Assembly: GCA_051252455.1 (NCBI GenBank)
Contig: JBPOFM010000004.1
Span: 124,001-188,000, forward strand
DNA: 64,000 bases
Direction of reading: 5' to 3'
Source: JBPOFM01 sp051252455
GTDB taxonomy: Bacteria; Bacteroidota; Bacteroidia; Flavobacteriales; Flavobacteriaceae
How positions within the stretch are numbered: the stretch's first letter is position 1; every line of letters begins with the position of its first letter. This document shows, one piece after another, positions 17,429 through 25,660 of the stretch. A program made the position numbers and the translations under genes. The notes below the pieces were generated by a model. That model saw nothing but the letters and a program-made list of their open reading frames with translations. It was not told where the DNA came from and did not search any database.

Positions 17429-18370
17429 ATGGAGCCGTATTTTTCAATCATCATTCCACTTTTCAACAAAGAAGAGTCCATCAAAAACACATTGCAAAGT
17501 GTGGTTGAGCAAACCTTCAAAAATTTTGAAATCATCATTGTGAATGATGGCTCTACCGACAATAGTCTTAAAGTTGCGAAATCTTTTGTGGATGAGAGCA
17601 TCGAGATTTTCAGTATTAAAAACCATGGGGTTTCATATGCCAGAAACTACGGAATTTCAAAATCCAACTCAAAATACATCGCATTTTTGGACGCCGATGA
17701 CAAGTGGTTTCCCAATCATTTAGCCGATCTAAAAAACTTAATTGAAAAGTACCCAGATTGTGGCTTGTATGCCACAGGATATGAAAGTGTGTTTTATGGG
17801 AAAACTGAAATTAAGGCTAAATACATAGATTTAGATGAGAATTTCTCGGGAATCGTCAAAGATTTCTTTCACCATAGTCTAGTCAACCAAATTGCTTGGA
17901 CATCGGCAGTCGTTATACCAAAACAGATTTTGGAAAGATATGGTGGTTTTGATGCATCCATGAAAGCGGGCGAAGACACCGACTTATGGACACGAATTGC
18001 GTTACAGGAAAACGTTGCCTATGACTCCAAAACAAGTGCTCAAAAAATAATGACGCCGTCAACAAACCACTTATCGAAAACGCATCATGTATTGGATAGG
18101 ATGCGTCTTTTAAATAAGTTTGAAGCACAAGAAAAAACGAATACTAGTTTTAAAAAATATATGGACTATAATCGCTACTCCATTGCCATTGAGAGAAAAA
18201 TGGCTGGCGATTTGGATAACTTCAAGAGAATAAAAAAAGATATTCATCTTCAAAACCTCAACAAAAAACAACAATTCCTTATTGCCTTACCGGGATTTCT
18301 TCTAACATCTTTAAAAAGATTGCAAAGTTTCCTTTTAAAACATAAGATTTATCTTTCAGCTTACCGTTGA
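17429..18370 (+). CDS. GT2 glycosyltransferase
   Basis: With ATG at 17429 the protein has 313 residues and begins M-E-P-Y-F-S-I-I-I-P-L-F-N-K-E. V-N-D-G-S-T-D-N-S follows near residue 40 and the metal motif L-D-A-D-D-K-W near residue 90. The C-terminal third is basic and helical with no second domain. A -7 box overlaps the alternative TTG start at 17402. The last 15 bases overlap the convergent ketoisomerase gene. It is likely a single-sugar transferase in surface glycan assembly. Confidence 0.83.
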   Translation: MEPYFSIIIPLFNKEESIKNTLQSVVEQTFKNFEIIIVNDGSTDNSLKVAKSFVDESIEIFSIKNHGVSYARNYGISKSNSKYIAFLDADDKWFPNHLADLKNLIEKYPDCGLYATGYESVFYGKTEIKAKYIDLDENFSGIVKDFFHHSLVNQIAWTSAVVIPKQILERYGGFDASMKAGEDTDLWTRIALQENVAYDSKTSAQKIMTPSTNHLSKTHHVLDRMRLLNKFEAQEKTNTSFKKYMDYNRYSIAIERKMAGDLDNFKRIKKDIHLQNLNKKQQFLIALPGFLLTSLKRLQSFLLKHKIYLSAYR

Positions 18371-18763
18371 TAAATAGCTATTGTAATCTCGAATGTAATC
18401 GTCCTCATCGAACACATCTGACGCTAATACCAAACATACAGAGCCAGAAGAAAAACCTTGCAGTTCACGCCAGATTCCAGTAGGAATCAACAAACCTTCA
18501 TCTGGTCGATTGAGTAGGACTGTTTTTTCGTCCTTTCCATCTTTCAAAATCACCTCAAAACTTCCACTTACAGCAATCAAAAACTCTAATTGCTCTTTGT
18601 GTGCATGACCACCTCGATAGGCGCCACTTGGTACGTCATATAAATAATAGACGCGTTTAATAGCGTACGGAACACATTCCTTTTCAATGACAGAAAGGTT
18701 GCCACGAGGATCCACTATTTTTGGAATCTTAATGATTTGAAGGTCTTCTATTTTTGAACTCAT
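18356..18763 (-). CDS. FdtA/QdtA-like dTDP-4-keto-6-deoxyglucose 3,4-ketoisomerase (cupin)
   Basis: A 135-residue single-domain cupin. D-P-R-G-N-L-S-V-I-E near residue 19 and Y-R-G-G-H-A-H-K-E-Q-L-E-F-L (about 49-62) are the FdtA/WxcM signatures, the His pair being catalytic in this family. It shifts the keto group of dTDP-4-keto-6-deoxy-D-glucose from C4 to C3, preparing for amination to Fuc3N or Qui3N. A matching DegT aminotransferase and an acyltransferase occur 5 kb downstream on the same strand. Its ATG overlaps the previous gene's stop (ATGA), so it is coupled to the GT2 gene. Confidence 0.85.
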   Translation of the reverse strand: MSSKIEDLQIIKIPKIVDPRGNLSVIEKECVPYAIKRVYYLYDVPSGAYRGGHAHKEQLEFLIAVSGSFEVILKDGKDEKTVLLNRPDEGLLIPTGIWRELQGFSSGSVCLVLASDVFDEDDYIRDYNSYLSTVS

Positions 18764-19593
18764 GTTACCTCTTTTTTTAATCTTTTATAGTTTTTAATCG
18801 CTGTATGCCCAACATTGAATTTAGTTGTTATTTCACTCAAGGTAATCAGTCTATGTCTTAAAAGATAAAATAACAATTTAAAAATGTAAATGTAAGCCGC
18901 GTTTCCGTAGAATTTGTAATTCAAAGCACTTCTTGCAAAAATAAGCCGATCGGATGCAACATCACTGCTCGAAGTTTGTGGTGGATGAATAGTGATAAAT
19001 TCTGGAACGAAAAATAGCTTTAATTGTGTATGATTCTGTAATTCTCTTAAAAAAATATGGTTCTCACTATCCTGAAAGGTGGCGCCCAATCCAAAGTTCT
19101 CGTCGAAGCGTATAGAACCATTCACAATTGATGATCTTCGAAATGAAAGCTCAATGGATAGCACATATTTACTGAAACTACCTAATTTGCCAATTTGTTT
19201 TGGATAGTCGTAGAATGCCTTATTTTCGGTAGTAAGGGTTTTAAATGTGATAATATCAGCCACTTCTAATTTTTGATATGCTTCAATAATAGGATTCTCA
19301 AAACCTTTCAAATAGACCACATCATCATCCGCCAGTAGACAGATGTCTCCAACCGCATTAGCAATAGCTAGGTTGCGACTTTTACTTAATCCTTTTTCAT
19401 AAGAATTAAGGACTCTGATATTTGGGTCATCCGATATCAAAATTTGTTCTTCCGAAGTCTGATTTATAATTAGAATCCGATAAACGTGCAGTTCGTTGTT
19501 CTGAAACATTACATCCAAAAAATCCAAAGAAGTTCTATGGAGCGTGGACACCAATATTTCTAGCTGAAGGTCTGCCGATTCCGATTTGTTCAT
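18760..19593 (-). CDS. GT2 family glycosyltransferase
   Basis: This 277-residue protein is a divergent GT-A enzyme. The first strand reads L-E-I-L-V-S-T-L-H-R-T in place of the usual I-P-x-Y-N. G-L-S-K-S-R-N-L-A-I and C-L-L-A-D-D-D-V-V-Y (about 89-98) supply the nucleotide- and metal-binding elements. It is upstream of and coupled to the ketoisomerase gene by a four-base overlap. A likely role is transfer of the 3-amino sugar made by that pathway, but this is inference from position only. Confidence 0.78.
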   Translation of the reverse strand: MNKSESADLQLEILVSTLHRTSLDFLDVMFQNNELHVYRILIINQTSEEQILISDDPNIRVLNSYEKGLSKSRNLAIANAVGDICLLADDDVVYLKGFENPIIEAYQKLEVADIITFKTLTTENKAFYDYPKQIGKLGSFSKYVLSIELSFRRSSIVNGSIRFDENFGLGATFQDSENHIFLRELQNHTQLKLFFVPEFITIHPPQTSSSDVASDRLIFARSALNYKFYGNAAYIYIFKLLFYLLRHRLITLSEITTKFNVGHTAIKNYKRLKKEVT

Positions 19594-19602
19594 TTAAACA
19601 TT

Positions 19603-19610
19603 TATATTTG
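19603..19610 (+). promoter_or_regulatory. Bacteroidota -7 box (TATATTTG) for the plus-strand GT4 gene
   Basis: A full TAnnTTTG match. It lies five bases from an opposite-strand box at 19616-19623, so the two divergent promoters overlap physically. Confidence 0.5.
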
Positions 19611-19615
19611 ACAAA

Positions 19616-19623
19616 CAAATGTA
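19616..19623 (-). promoter_or_regulatory. Bacteroidota -7 box (CAAATGTA on + strand) for the GT2-FdtA unit
   Basis: The reverse complement TACATTTG is a full match, 23 bases upstream of the ATG at 19593. Its footprint would cover the plus-strand box at 19603. Confidence 0.5.
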
Positions 19624-19718
19624 TTAAATTACGGGTGAAACATTCATTATAATTTGTGCAACAAATACAGGTTTTGTCAAGGATGTTAAACGTCCTACTA
19701 AAACAAATTCTAAAACAG

Positions 19719-20864
19719 ATGAGAATACTTTTAATTGGTGAGTTCAGCCGATTGCACAATTCTTTGAAAGAAGGGCTAGTAGCTTTGGGACATGAAGTTG
19801 TTCTGGTGGGTAGTGGTGACCAATTCAAAAAATATCCTGTGGATTTAAATATTGAAAGTTCATTTTTTAATAAGGGACTTCCATTATTCATTCGGAAAAT
19901 CATTTTTAAGTTCAGTAAAATTGATATTGCTCATTCGGAAACGGCCTATCGCTTTAAGAAGTTTTTAGCGATACTTAATGATTTTGACATCATACAGCTC
20001 ATTAATGAAGATGCGCTTGAAGTTCGTCCAACATTACAAATACCTTTACTAGAAAAACTAATTGAACAGAACGGTAAAATGTTTTTGTTATGTTGTGGTG
20101 ATGATTACATTTCAACAGATTATAACTTACAGAACAAATTGGCCTATTCTGTTTTGACTCCTTATCTAAAGGATAAAAGTTTAAAAAAGGAATTCGACTA
20201 TTCACTAAAGTATGTCACGGAGCCTTATAAAAAACTTCATGAGTTTATCTATAAAAACAGTGAAGGCGTCATCGCAACTGATATGGATTATCATATCCCT
20301 TTACAGAATCACGAGCATTATCTCGGCATGATTCCTAATCCAATAAATATCGATTTATTAAAACCTATACTACTGTCGATTGATTCAAAAATTGTAATTT
20401 TCCATGGAATCAATAAATTATCATCCACAAAGAAAGGTAGTCCTATTATTGAAAAAGCTTTGGCAATTGTCAAGCAAAAATATTCTGAAAAAATCGTGAT
20501 TAAAACAACGTACAGCCTTCCTTACGAAGAATACATTAAAATTTATAATTCGGCCCATATCGTTATGGATCAAGTATATGGTTTTGACCAAGGTTATAAT
20601 GCGTTAGAAGCCATGGCAAAAGGCAAAGTGGTTTTTACTGGAGCCGAACAGGAATGGTTGGACTATTATAATTTAGAAGCTGACACAGTTGCAATTAATG
20701 CCTTACCTGATGCAGAAAAAATTGCTGAAAAGTTGGAATGGCTAATTTTGAATCCTGAAAAAATCTTGGAAATTTCGAAAAATGCGCGTGCTTTTATTGA
20801 GAGAGAACATGACTATAAGAAGGTTGCTGAAACTTATTTAAATGTGTGGAATTCTAAACAGTAG
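19719..20864 (+). CDS. GT4-like glycosyltransferase
   Basis: With ATG at 19719 the protein has 381 residues and starts M-R-I-L-L-I-G-E-F-S-R-L-H-N, the typical first strand of a GT-B domain. GTG at 19656 would add 21 residues with no family resemblance. The second domain contains V-I-F-H-G-I-N-K-L-S-S-T-K-K-G-S and M-D-Q-V-Y-G-F-D-Q-G-Y-N-A-L-E-A-M-A-K-G-K, the donor-binding region with Glu. The 3' end overlaps the convergent flippase gene by 11 bases. Family is clear from layout; the sugar is unknown. Confidence 0.78.
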   Translation: MRILLIGEFSRLHNSLKEGLVALGHEVVLVGSGDQFKKYPVDLNIESSFFNKGLPLFIRKIIFKFSKIDIAHSETAYRFKKFLAILNDFDIIQLINEDALEVRPTLQIPLLEKLIEQNGKMFLLCCGDDYISTDYNLQNKLAYSVLTPYLKDKSLKKEFDYSLKYVTEPYKKLHEFIYKNSEGVIATDMDYHIPLQNHEHYLGMIPNPINIDLLKPILLSIDSKIVIFHGINKLSSTKKGSPIIEKALAIVKQKYSEKIVIKTTYSLPYEEYIKIYNSAHIVMDQVYGFDQGYNALEAMAKGKVVFTGAEQEWLDYYNLEADTVAINALPDAEKIAEKLEWLILNPEKILEISKNARAFIEREHDYKKVAETYLNVWNSKQ

Positions 20865-22164
20865 GTGATTTTTCCTCTGGTAATTTACCAAAGAGTGTCT
20901 TCCAAAAAATTAATAACATCATAATTAAATAAAACACATAATCTACAAAATGAGCAATTGTAGCACCTTTGGCACCATATAAATCAATAAAATATATACT
21001 TGCCAAATACAAAATCAGAATAGACAACGCCTCCGTAATGATGTAATACCAGAACATCTTTTTTGCGAGAAACTGATATGCAATGACGATAGAGAATACT
21101 TTTAGGAAATCTCCTAACAACTGCCAAAAGAAGAGGCTTTCCATCTCGGCAAATTCTGAAGACAATACAATTCGTATTATAAAAGATCTCAAAAAGTAGA
21201 TGATGATCAGCCCCAAACCAAAAATGGGCATGACCGTTTTATAAAAACTGAATACTTCTTTTCTAAATTCTCTTTTGGTATCGATTTCTGAAAATCGTGG
21301 TAATAAATACAACGTCAGTAATGTACTCACAAACATAAGATAGTAGCGAGAAATACGATTCATAGCTTCCCATAACCCTGCATCTTCCATGCTCTGTGTG
21401 TCTCTAATATAATTTCTTATTGCGACTGTAACCAACGGCAAAATTAATGCTGTGAACAAGGCCATTACGGAATAGGTGCTTAATTTTTTGAAGATTCCAA
21501 ACTCAATTTTTTTCCATTGAATCAATTGGAAAATGCGCTTTTCGTTGTAAACAAATACAAGCGTTACTAAAAATATCAGTGATTCCGCAATTGCAACAGC
21601 AATCAAGGCTCCTTTTAATTGAAGTTGCCAAATAAGAAATAACGTAATGACCATCCCTAGCAACTGTGCAAAAATATTGATATAAAGTATTTTTTTGAAT
21701 TGTGACAGTCCGTTTATGACAGCTAATAAAAACGCATTTATCGCATACAATGGTAGCGCCATAGCCAAAATTTGAATGACATACGCATAATCCTTTTCTG
21801 CAGTAAAAAGTAAATTGTTAAGATGCTGTGCATCAAAATAACAATATAATGACACTAGGATCGTAGCAAATATTCCAACATAGAACGCTGTGGAAATAGT
21901 TTTTGAAAGCTCAATGGTTTTATTTTTAAATTCGGAGACATATTTTATAATGCCGTTCGAAAAACCAAGCGTAGAAAAAGATTGTACTGAACTTAAAAAA
22001 TCCCGTAAATTACCTACCAGCGCCATACCTTCAGCTCCAATAAATATAGCTATGGCTTTTGAAGTTAAAAAACCAGAAATAATTCGAATCAAAATTGACA
22101 CCGAATTAATGGAGGCGATTTTGATCAATAGATTCTTTCTGATATCTTGGATGAAAAGCTTCAA
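20854..22164 (-). CDS. Wzx-type O-antigen/oligosaccharide flippase, copy 1
   Basis: A 436-residue polytopic protein with about twelve hydrophobic segments and the Wzx N-terminal block I-S-G-F-L-T-S-K-A-I-A-I-F-I-G-A-E-G-M-A. This MOP-superfamily group moves undecaprenyl-linked oligosaccharides across the inner membrane. The start codon is TTG; no suitable ATG exists before the first membrane segment. A collinear paralog lies 42 bases upstream, and the residues around M-A-L-V-G-N-L-R-D-F-L-S and W-E-A-M-N-R-I-S are almost identical in both. It is the last gene of the minus-strand amino-sugar/export unit. Confidence 0.85.
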   Translation of the reverse strand: MKLFIQDIRKNLLIKIASINSVSILIRIISGFLTSKAIAIFIGAEGMALVGNLRDFLSSVQSFSTLGFSNGIIKYVSEFKNKTIELSKTISTAFYVGIFATILVSLYCYFDAQHLNNLLFTAEKDYAYVIQILAMALPLYAINAFLLAVINGLSQFKKILYINIFAQLLGMVITLFLIWQLQLKGALIAVAIAESLIFLVTLVFVYNEKRIFQLIQWKKIEFGIFKKLSTYSVMALFTALILPLVTVAIRNYIRDTQSMEDAGLWEAMNRISRYYLMFVSTLLTLYLLPRFSEIDTKREFRKEVFSFYKTVMPIFGLGLIIIYFLRSFIIRIVLSSEFAEMESLFFWQLLGDFLKVFSIVIAYQFLAKKMFWYYIITEALSILILYLASIYFIDLYGAKGATIAHFVDYVFYLIMMLLIFWKTLFGKLPEEKSPTV

Positions 22165-22206
22165 ATAGGCACTTCTAATATTGTGTTAAATGTAATGATA
22201 TATCTC

Positions 22207-23511
22207 CTATTCCAATTCGTTATCAGGAATGACACCAAATAATGAGCTACTGAACAATAATAAAACAACACCATAAAACAACACGTAACTCACAAAATGT
22301 CCCATGACGGCTCCTTTCACACCAAACATATCAATGAGGTAAACACTTGAAAGATACATCATAAACACCAAAAATATTTCGATGATGACAAAGTGCCAAA
22401 ACATGCGTTTGGCTAAAAATTGATAAGCGATGACCACGGAAATAACCTTAACAAAATCACCTAACAATTGCCATAAAAACAAATCTTCTGTCGGTTGGAA
22501 CGCTTCTGAAAAGACCAAAGGAACAATATAAGAACGTAAAAGATAGATCACAATTAAGCCAGCGGCAAAATAGGGAACAATTGTTTTATAAAAATTAAAT
22601 ACCTCTTTCCTGAACTCTGATTTGCTTTCTATTTCACTGAAACGCGGTAAAAAATAAAGACTCATCATCGACATAATAAACATGAGATAATAGTCAGAAA
22701 TTCGATTCATCGCTTCCCAATAACCAGCCTCCTTAATACCAACCGCTTCAATGATGTAATTACGAATAAAAATGGAAACCAACGGAATGGAAACAGCAGT
22801 CACTAATGCCATAACAGCAAAAGGACCGAATTTCTTAAGCACTCTAAAATTGACGTTGGATAAGCGTATGGAGGAAAACAAGCTTCTCTGATTCATGATG
22901 GCTACAAGCGTCATAAGAAGCAATAATGAAGGTGTAATTACGGCTGCAACTAGAGCGCCATCAATTTTGCTTTGGTAAATCAACAATAAGGTAATACCTA
23001 AACCCAGTAACTGTCCAATAATATTAACAACAAGCAACATACGGTATTTTGAAAACCCATTAAGAATTGCAAAACACAACATATTCACTGAATAGAAAGG
23101 CAAAGTCAATGCTAAAATCCTAATGACGTAAGCATAGTTGAAATTTTCGGAAAATAAATAATTATTGATGAAGTTGGCATTGAAATAGCAGATAAATGCC
23201 ACCATTATGGTAGAAACAAAACCTAAATAATGCGCTGTTGAAATGGTTTTACTTAATTCTTTAGCATCGTCCTTGACCTCGGCTATATATTTTACCAAAC
23301 CGTTATAAAAGCCAGATACAGCAGTGGCATGCACAGCACTCAAGAAATTCCGCAAGTTGCCTATCAGCGCCATTCCTTCAACCCCAACCAGTACAGCAAT
23401 GGCTTTCGAAGTCAAAATACCTGCAATAATCCGTGTTAATACAGTTGCATTATTCAAGTAAGCTACCTTAAATAAAACGTTGTTGTCAATATACTTTTGA
23501 AATTTCCCCAA
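22207..23511 (-). CDS. Wzx-type O-antigen/oligosaccharide flippase, copy 2
   Basis: A 434-residue paralog of the next gene downstream, aligning end to end with the same motifs (G-I-L-T-S-K-A-I-A-V-L-V-G-V-E-G-M-A, W-E-A-M-N-R-I-S-D-Y-Y-L, F-S-E-I-E-S-K-S-E-F-R-K-E-V). It has about twelve membrane segments. The start is TTG, placed directly after the stop of the aminotransferase gene. Two consecutive flippases could export different repeat units or act as partners. No polymerase gene is visible nearby. Confidence 0.85.
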   Translation of the reverse strand: MGKFQKYIDNNVLFKVAYLNNATVLTRIIAGILTSKAIAVLVGVEGMALIGNLRNFLSAVHATAVSGFYNGLVKYIAEVKDDAKELSKTISTAHYLGFVSTIMVAFICYFNANFINNYLFSENFNYAYVIRILALTLPFYSVNMLCFAILNGFSKYRMLLVVNIIGQLLGLGITLLLIYQSKIDGALVAAVITPSLLLLMTLVAIMNQRSLFSSIRLSNVNFRVLKKFGPFAVMALVTAVSIPLVSIFIRNYIIEAVGIKEAGYWEAMNRISDYYLMFIMSMMSLYFLPRFSEIESKSEFRKEVFNFYKTIVPYFAAGLIVIYLLRSYIVPLVFSEAFQPTEDLFLWQLLGDFVKVISVVIAYQFLAKRMFWHFVIIEIFLVFMMYLSSVYLIDMFGVKGAVMGHFVSYVLFYGVVLLLFSSSLFGVIPDNELE

Positions 23512-24615
23512 TCAATAATTATTTAGGACATCGATAACTGTAGTTACTTCATCTTCAGTCATGACTGGACTTATGGGAATACTCACAACTGATTTATGAA
23601 TTCGTTCTGTAATAGGAAATGATAAATTGTTATAAGATAACATGGCTTTCTGTTGATGCGGTGGAATTGGATAGTGAACCAACCAACCAATAGAATTTGC
23701 ATCCAAATACGCAGTGAAAGCATCTCTATCGTTTACCCTGACTAAAAAAACATGAAAAACATGATTTTTGGATCCGTCATAAAATGGCAACTTAATCTTT
23801 TCATTTTTAATTTCCGAGAGGTAGCGCTTGGCAATATCCTGGCGTAATTGATTATCAGCATCCAACTTCTTCAACTTCAGATTTAAAAAAGCAGCCTGAA
23901 TTTCATCTAAGCGACTATTGACACCCACGATATCATTGACATATTTTTTGGAACTGCCGTAATTACGCATTAGTTTGATGCAATTCGCAAGCGTCTCATC
24001 GTTGGTTGTGACTGCACCTCCATCACCCAAACAGCCCAAATTTTTACTCGGATAAAAACTGAAAGCAGCGGCATGCGACAAATTTCCAGCTTTAGTTAAT
24101 TCTGAACCTAGATTTGCGCCATGAGCTTGGGCGGCATCTTCAATGACTAATATATTCCGTGCTTTTGCAATTTTATTGATGGCTTTCATATCAGCCAATT
24201 GACCATATAAGTGGACTACTAAAATCGCTTTTGTGCTCGAGGTTACGTATTTTTCTATTTCAGTTGATGAAATATTAAAGGTGTGTTCGTCAGGTTCTAC
24301 CAAAATAGGTTTTAAACCAGCTTGGATGACCGCCAGCATAGTTGCAATGTACGTATTTGCAGGAACGATCACCTCGTCGTTCGGTTGCAGTTTACCCAGT
24401 TGAATGAAGGCCTTAAAAATCAGCACAAGTGCATCCAAACCATTGGCTGTTCCGACACAATGATTTGTGCCACAGTAGTTGGCAAAATCTGTTTCAAAAA
24501 TCTCGACCTCTCTACCTAAAATGTAGTGCCCAGAATCCAAGAACTTTTGGAAGGTCTCTTGGAACTGTGGTTCAAACCGAGCATTGATTTTATGTAAGTC
24601 TAAAAATTTGATCAT
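23512..24615 (-). CDS. DegT/DnrJ/EryC1/StrS sugar aminotransferase (FdtB/QdtB-like)
   Basis: This 367-residue PLP enzyme has the N-terminal S-G-H-Y-I-L-G-R-E-V-E-I-F-E, the cofactor-binding D-A-A-Q-A-H-G (160-166) and the Schiff-base lysine in F-Y-P-S-K-N-L-G (Lys191). It transfers an amino group to a nucleotide-linked keto sugar. With the FdtA-like isomerase at 18356 it would form the 3-amino-3,6-dideoxyhexose route (dTDP-Fuc3N or Qui3N). The start overlaps the acyltransferase stop by four bases and the gene abuts a flippase. Substrate position (C3) is inferred from the isomerase. Confidence 0.87.
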   Translation of the reverse strand: MIKFLDLHKINARFEPQFQETFQKFLDSGHYILGREVEIFETDFANYCGTNHCVGTANGLDALVLIFKAFIQLGKLQPNDEVIVPANTYIATMLAVIQAGLKPILVEPDEHTFNISSTEIEKYVTSSTKAILVVHLYGQLADMKAINKIAKARNILVIEDAAQAHGANLGSELTKAGNLSHAAAFSFYPSKNLGCLGDGGAVTTNDETLANCIKLMRNYGSSKKYVNDIVGVNSRLDEIQAAFLNLKLKKLDADNQLRQDIAKRYLSEIKNEKIKLPFYDGSKNHVFHVFLVRVNDRDAFTAYLDANSIGWLVHYPIPPHQQKAMLSYNNLSFPITERIHKSVVSIPISPVMTEDEVTTVIDVLNNY

Positions 24616-25559
24616 TTTATCTTCATCTTATAAAAATCTTGAATATATACTGAACACCCTAATTCCTCTTTCTGTTTAAGCAATCCTTTGTTATAACCCA
24701 ATTCATTTGATTCATAAACTGTTCCCATCGAAAAATAACGCATTCCTTCCGATTTGAATTGCTCGATCAATGTCATAAACAAAAACTCTAATGCTCTCAA
24801 CTTTTCACCCTTTAAAGTTGTTGCTCCATATTGTGATTTAACCACGTTTTTTGTTTTGAATAGCGTTATTCCCGCCACAATTTCATCTTCAAACAGAACA
24901 TCGAATTGTAGAATATTATTGGGGAATTTACTGTTTAACAGCTCAATTTCTTCCAAACTATGTACTGGTTTGGTCTGATATTTTTCCTTTAATCGTGGTT
25001 CCAACACATCATTCCAGAATTCACCGAAGTTGGTTGTCGCTCTGATTTTGAGTCCAGCATTTTGAGATTTTTTGAAATGTTTAAGTTTTGTTTTATGAAA
25101 ATTGATGGGCTTCTGCAAATCAATCACTAAAACCATATCTCTTTTATCCAAATTCGCATTATTAGCGAATAATAGATAAGCTAATTCGTTGGAAGCTGGT
25201 TCAGAATAAAAGTCAGGAATGAGTTTTAGATGTATTTGATAAACATCTAATTCTTTTAAATGTGCAATTATGGCATCAAAAATTTCCTTGACATCATCAA
25301 AAGAGTTGTGATCTATAGCTAAACCTCCATAAGTTAAGCCTTGGTGAGAGTAGATTTCATTCCCAACTTTATTAGCAGGCAGAAGTGCCATAAGTTTTTC
25401 ATCTTTGAAAACCATTAGCGAAAAGTCCTCAAAACGATCTTGATGGTACTCCATAAAATCGCGATGGAATAAAAATGTGGCGTTTTTGGAAGTTGATACA
25501 AAATCATTCCACAATGCCGTATAGATCGGAGAGTATTTAATAATCTTAAATTCATTCAT
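24612..25559 (-). CDS. GNAT/FemAB-like acyltransferase
   Basis: A 315-residue protein with two tandem GNAT-like halves in the FemAB style. K-L-K-H-F-K-K-S-Q-N-A-G-L-K-I and L-F-E-D-E-I-V-A-G-I-T-L-F resemble the central strands of peptidoglycan-bridge and amino-sugar acyltransferases. The C-terminus keeps M-G-T-V-Y-E-S-N-E-L-G-Y-N-K-G, a FemAB-type acceptor loop. It is first in the unit and overlaps the aminotransferase by four bases. It may therefore acylate the amino sugar formed next door, replacing the missing hexapeptide-repeat FdtC/QdtC. Function is inferred. Confidence 0.65.
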   Translation of the reverse strand: MNEFKIIKYSPIYTALWNDFVSTSKNATFLFHRDFMEYHQDRFEDFSLMVFKDEKLMALLPANKVGNEIYSHQGLTYGGLAIDHNSFDDVKEIFDAIIAHLKELDVYQIHLKLIPDFYSEPASNELAYLLFANNANLDKRDMVLVIDLQKPINFHKTKLKHFKKSQNAGLKIRATTNFGEFWNDVLEPRLKEKYQTKPVHSLEEIELLNSKFPNNILQFDVLFEDEIVAGITLFKTKNVVKSQYGATTLKGEKLRALEFLFMTLIEQFKSEGMRYFSMGTVYESNELGYNKGLLKQKEELGCSVYIQDFYKMKIK

Positions 25560-25660
25560 TATCCAAAAATATAATTAAAATGAATTAAAAAATTATTTTC
25601 TACCATTATAATAAGACATTACAACTTTCTCTAATGAATTAATTGTCTTTTTGACTCTCT

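Noticed and set aside
25564..25571. CAAAAATA on the plus strand as a -7 box for the acyltransferase gene.
   Set aside because: It lies only five bases from the ATG, which would require a leaderless mRNA, and the DNA there is A-rich enough for a chance match.
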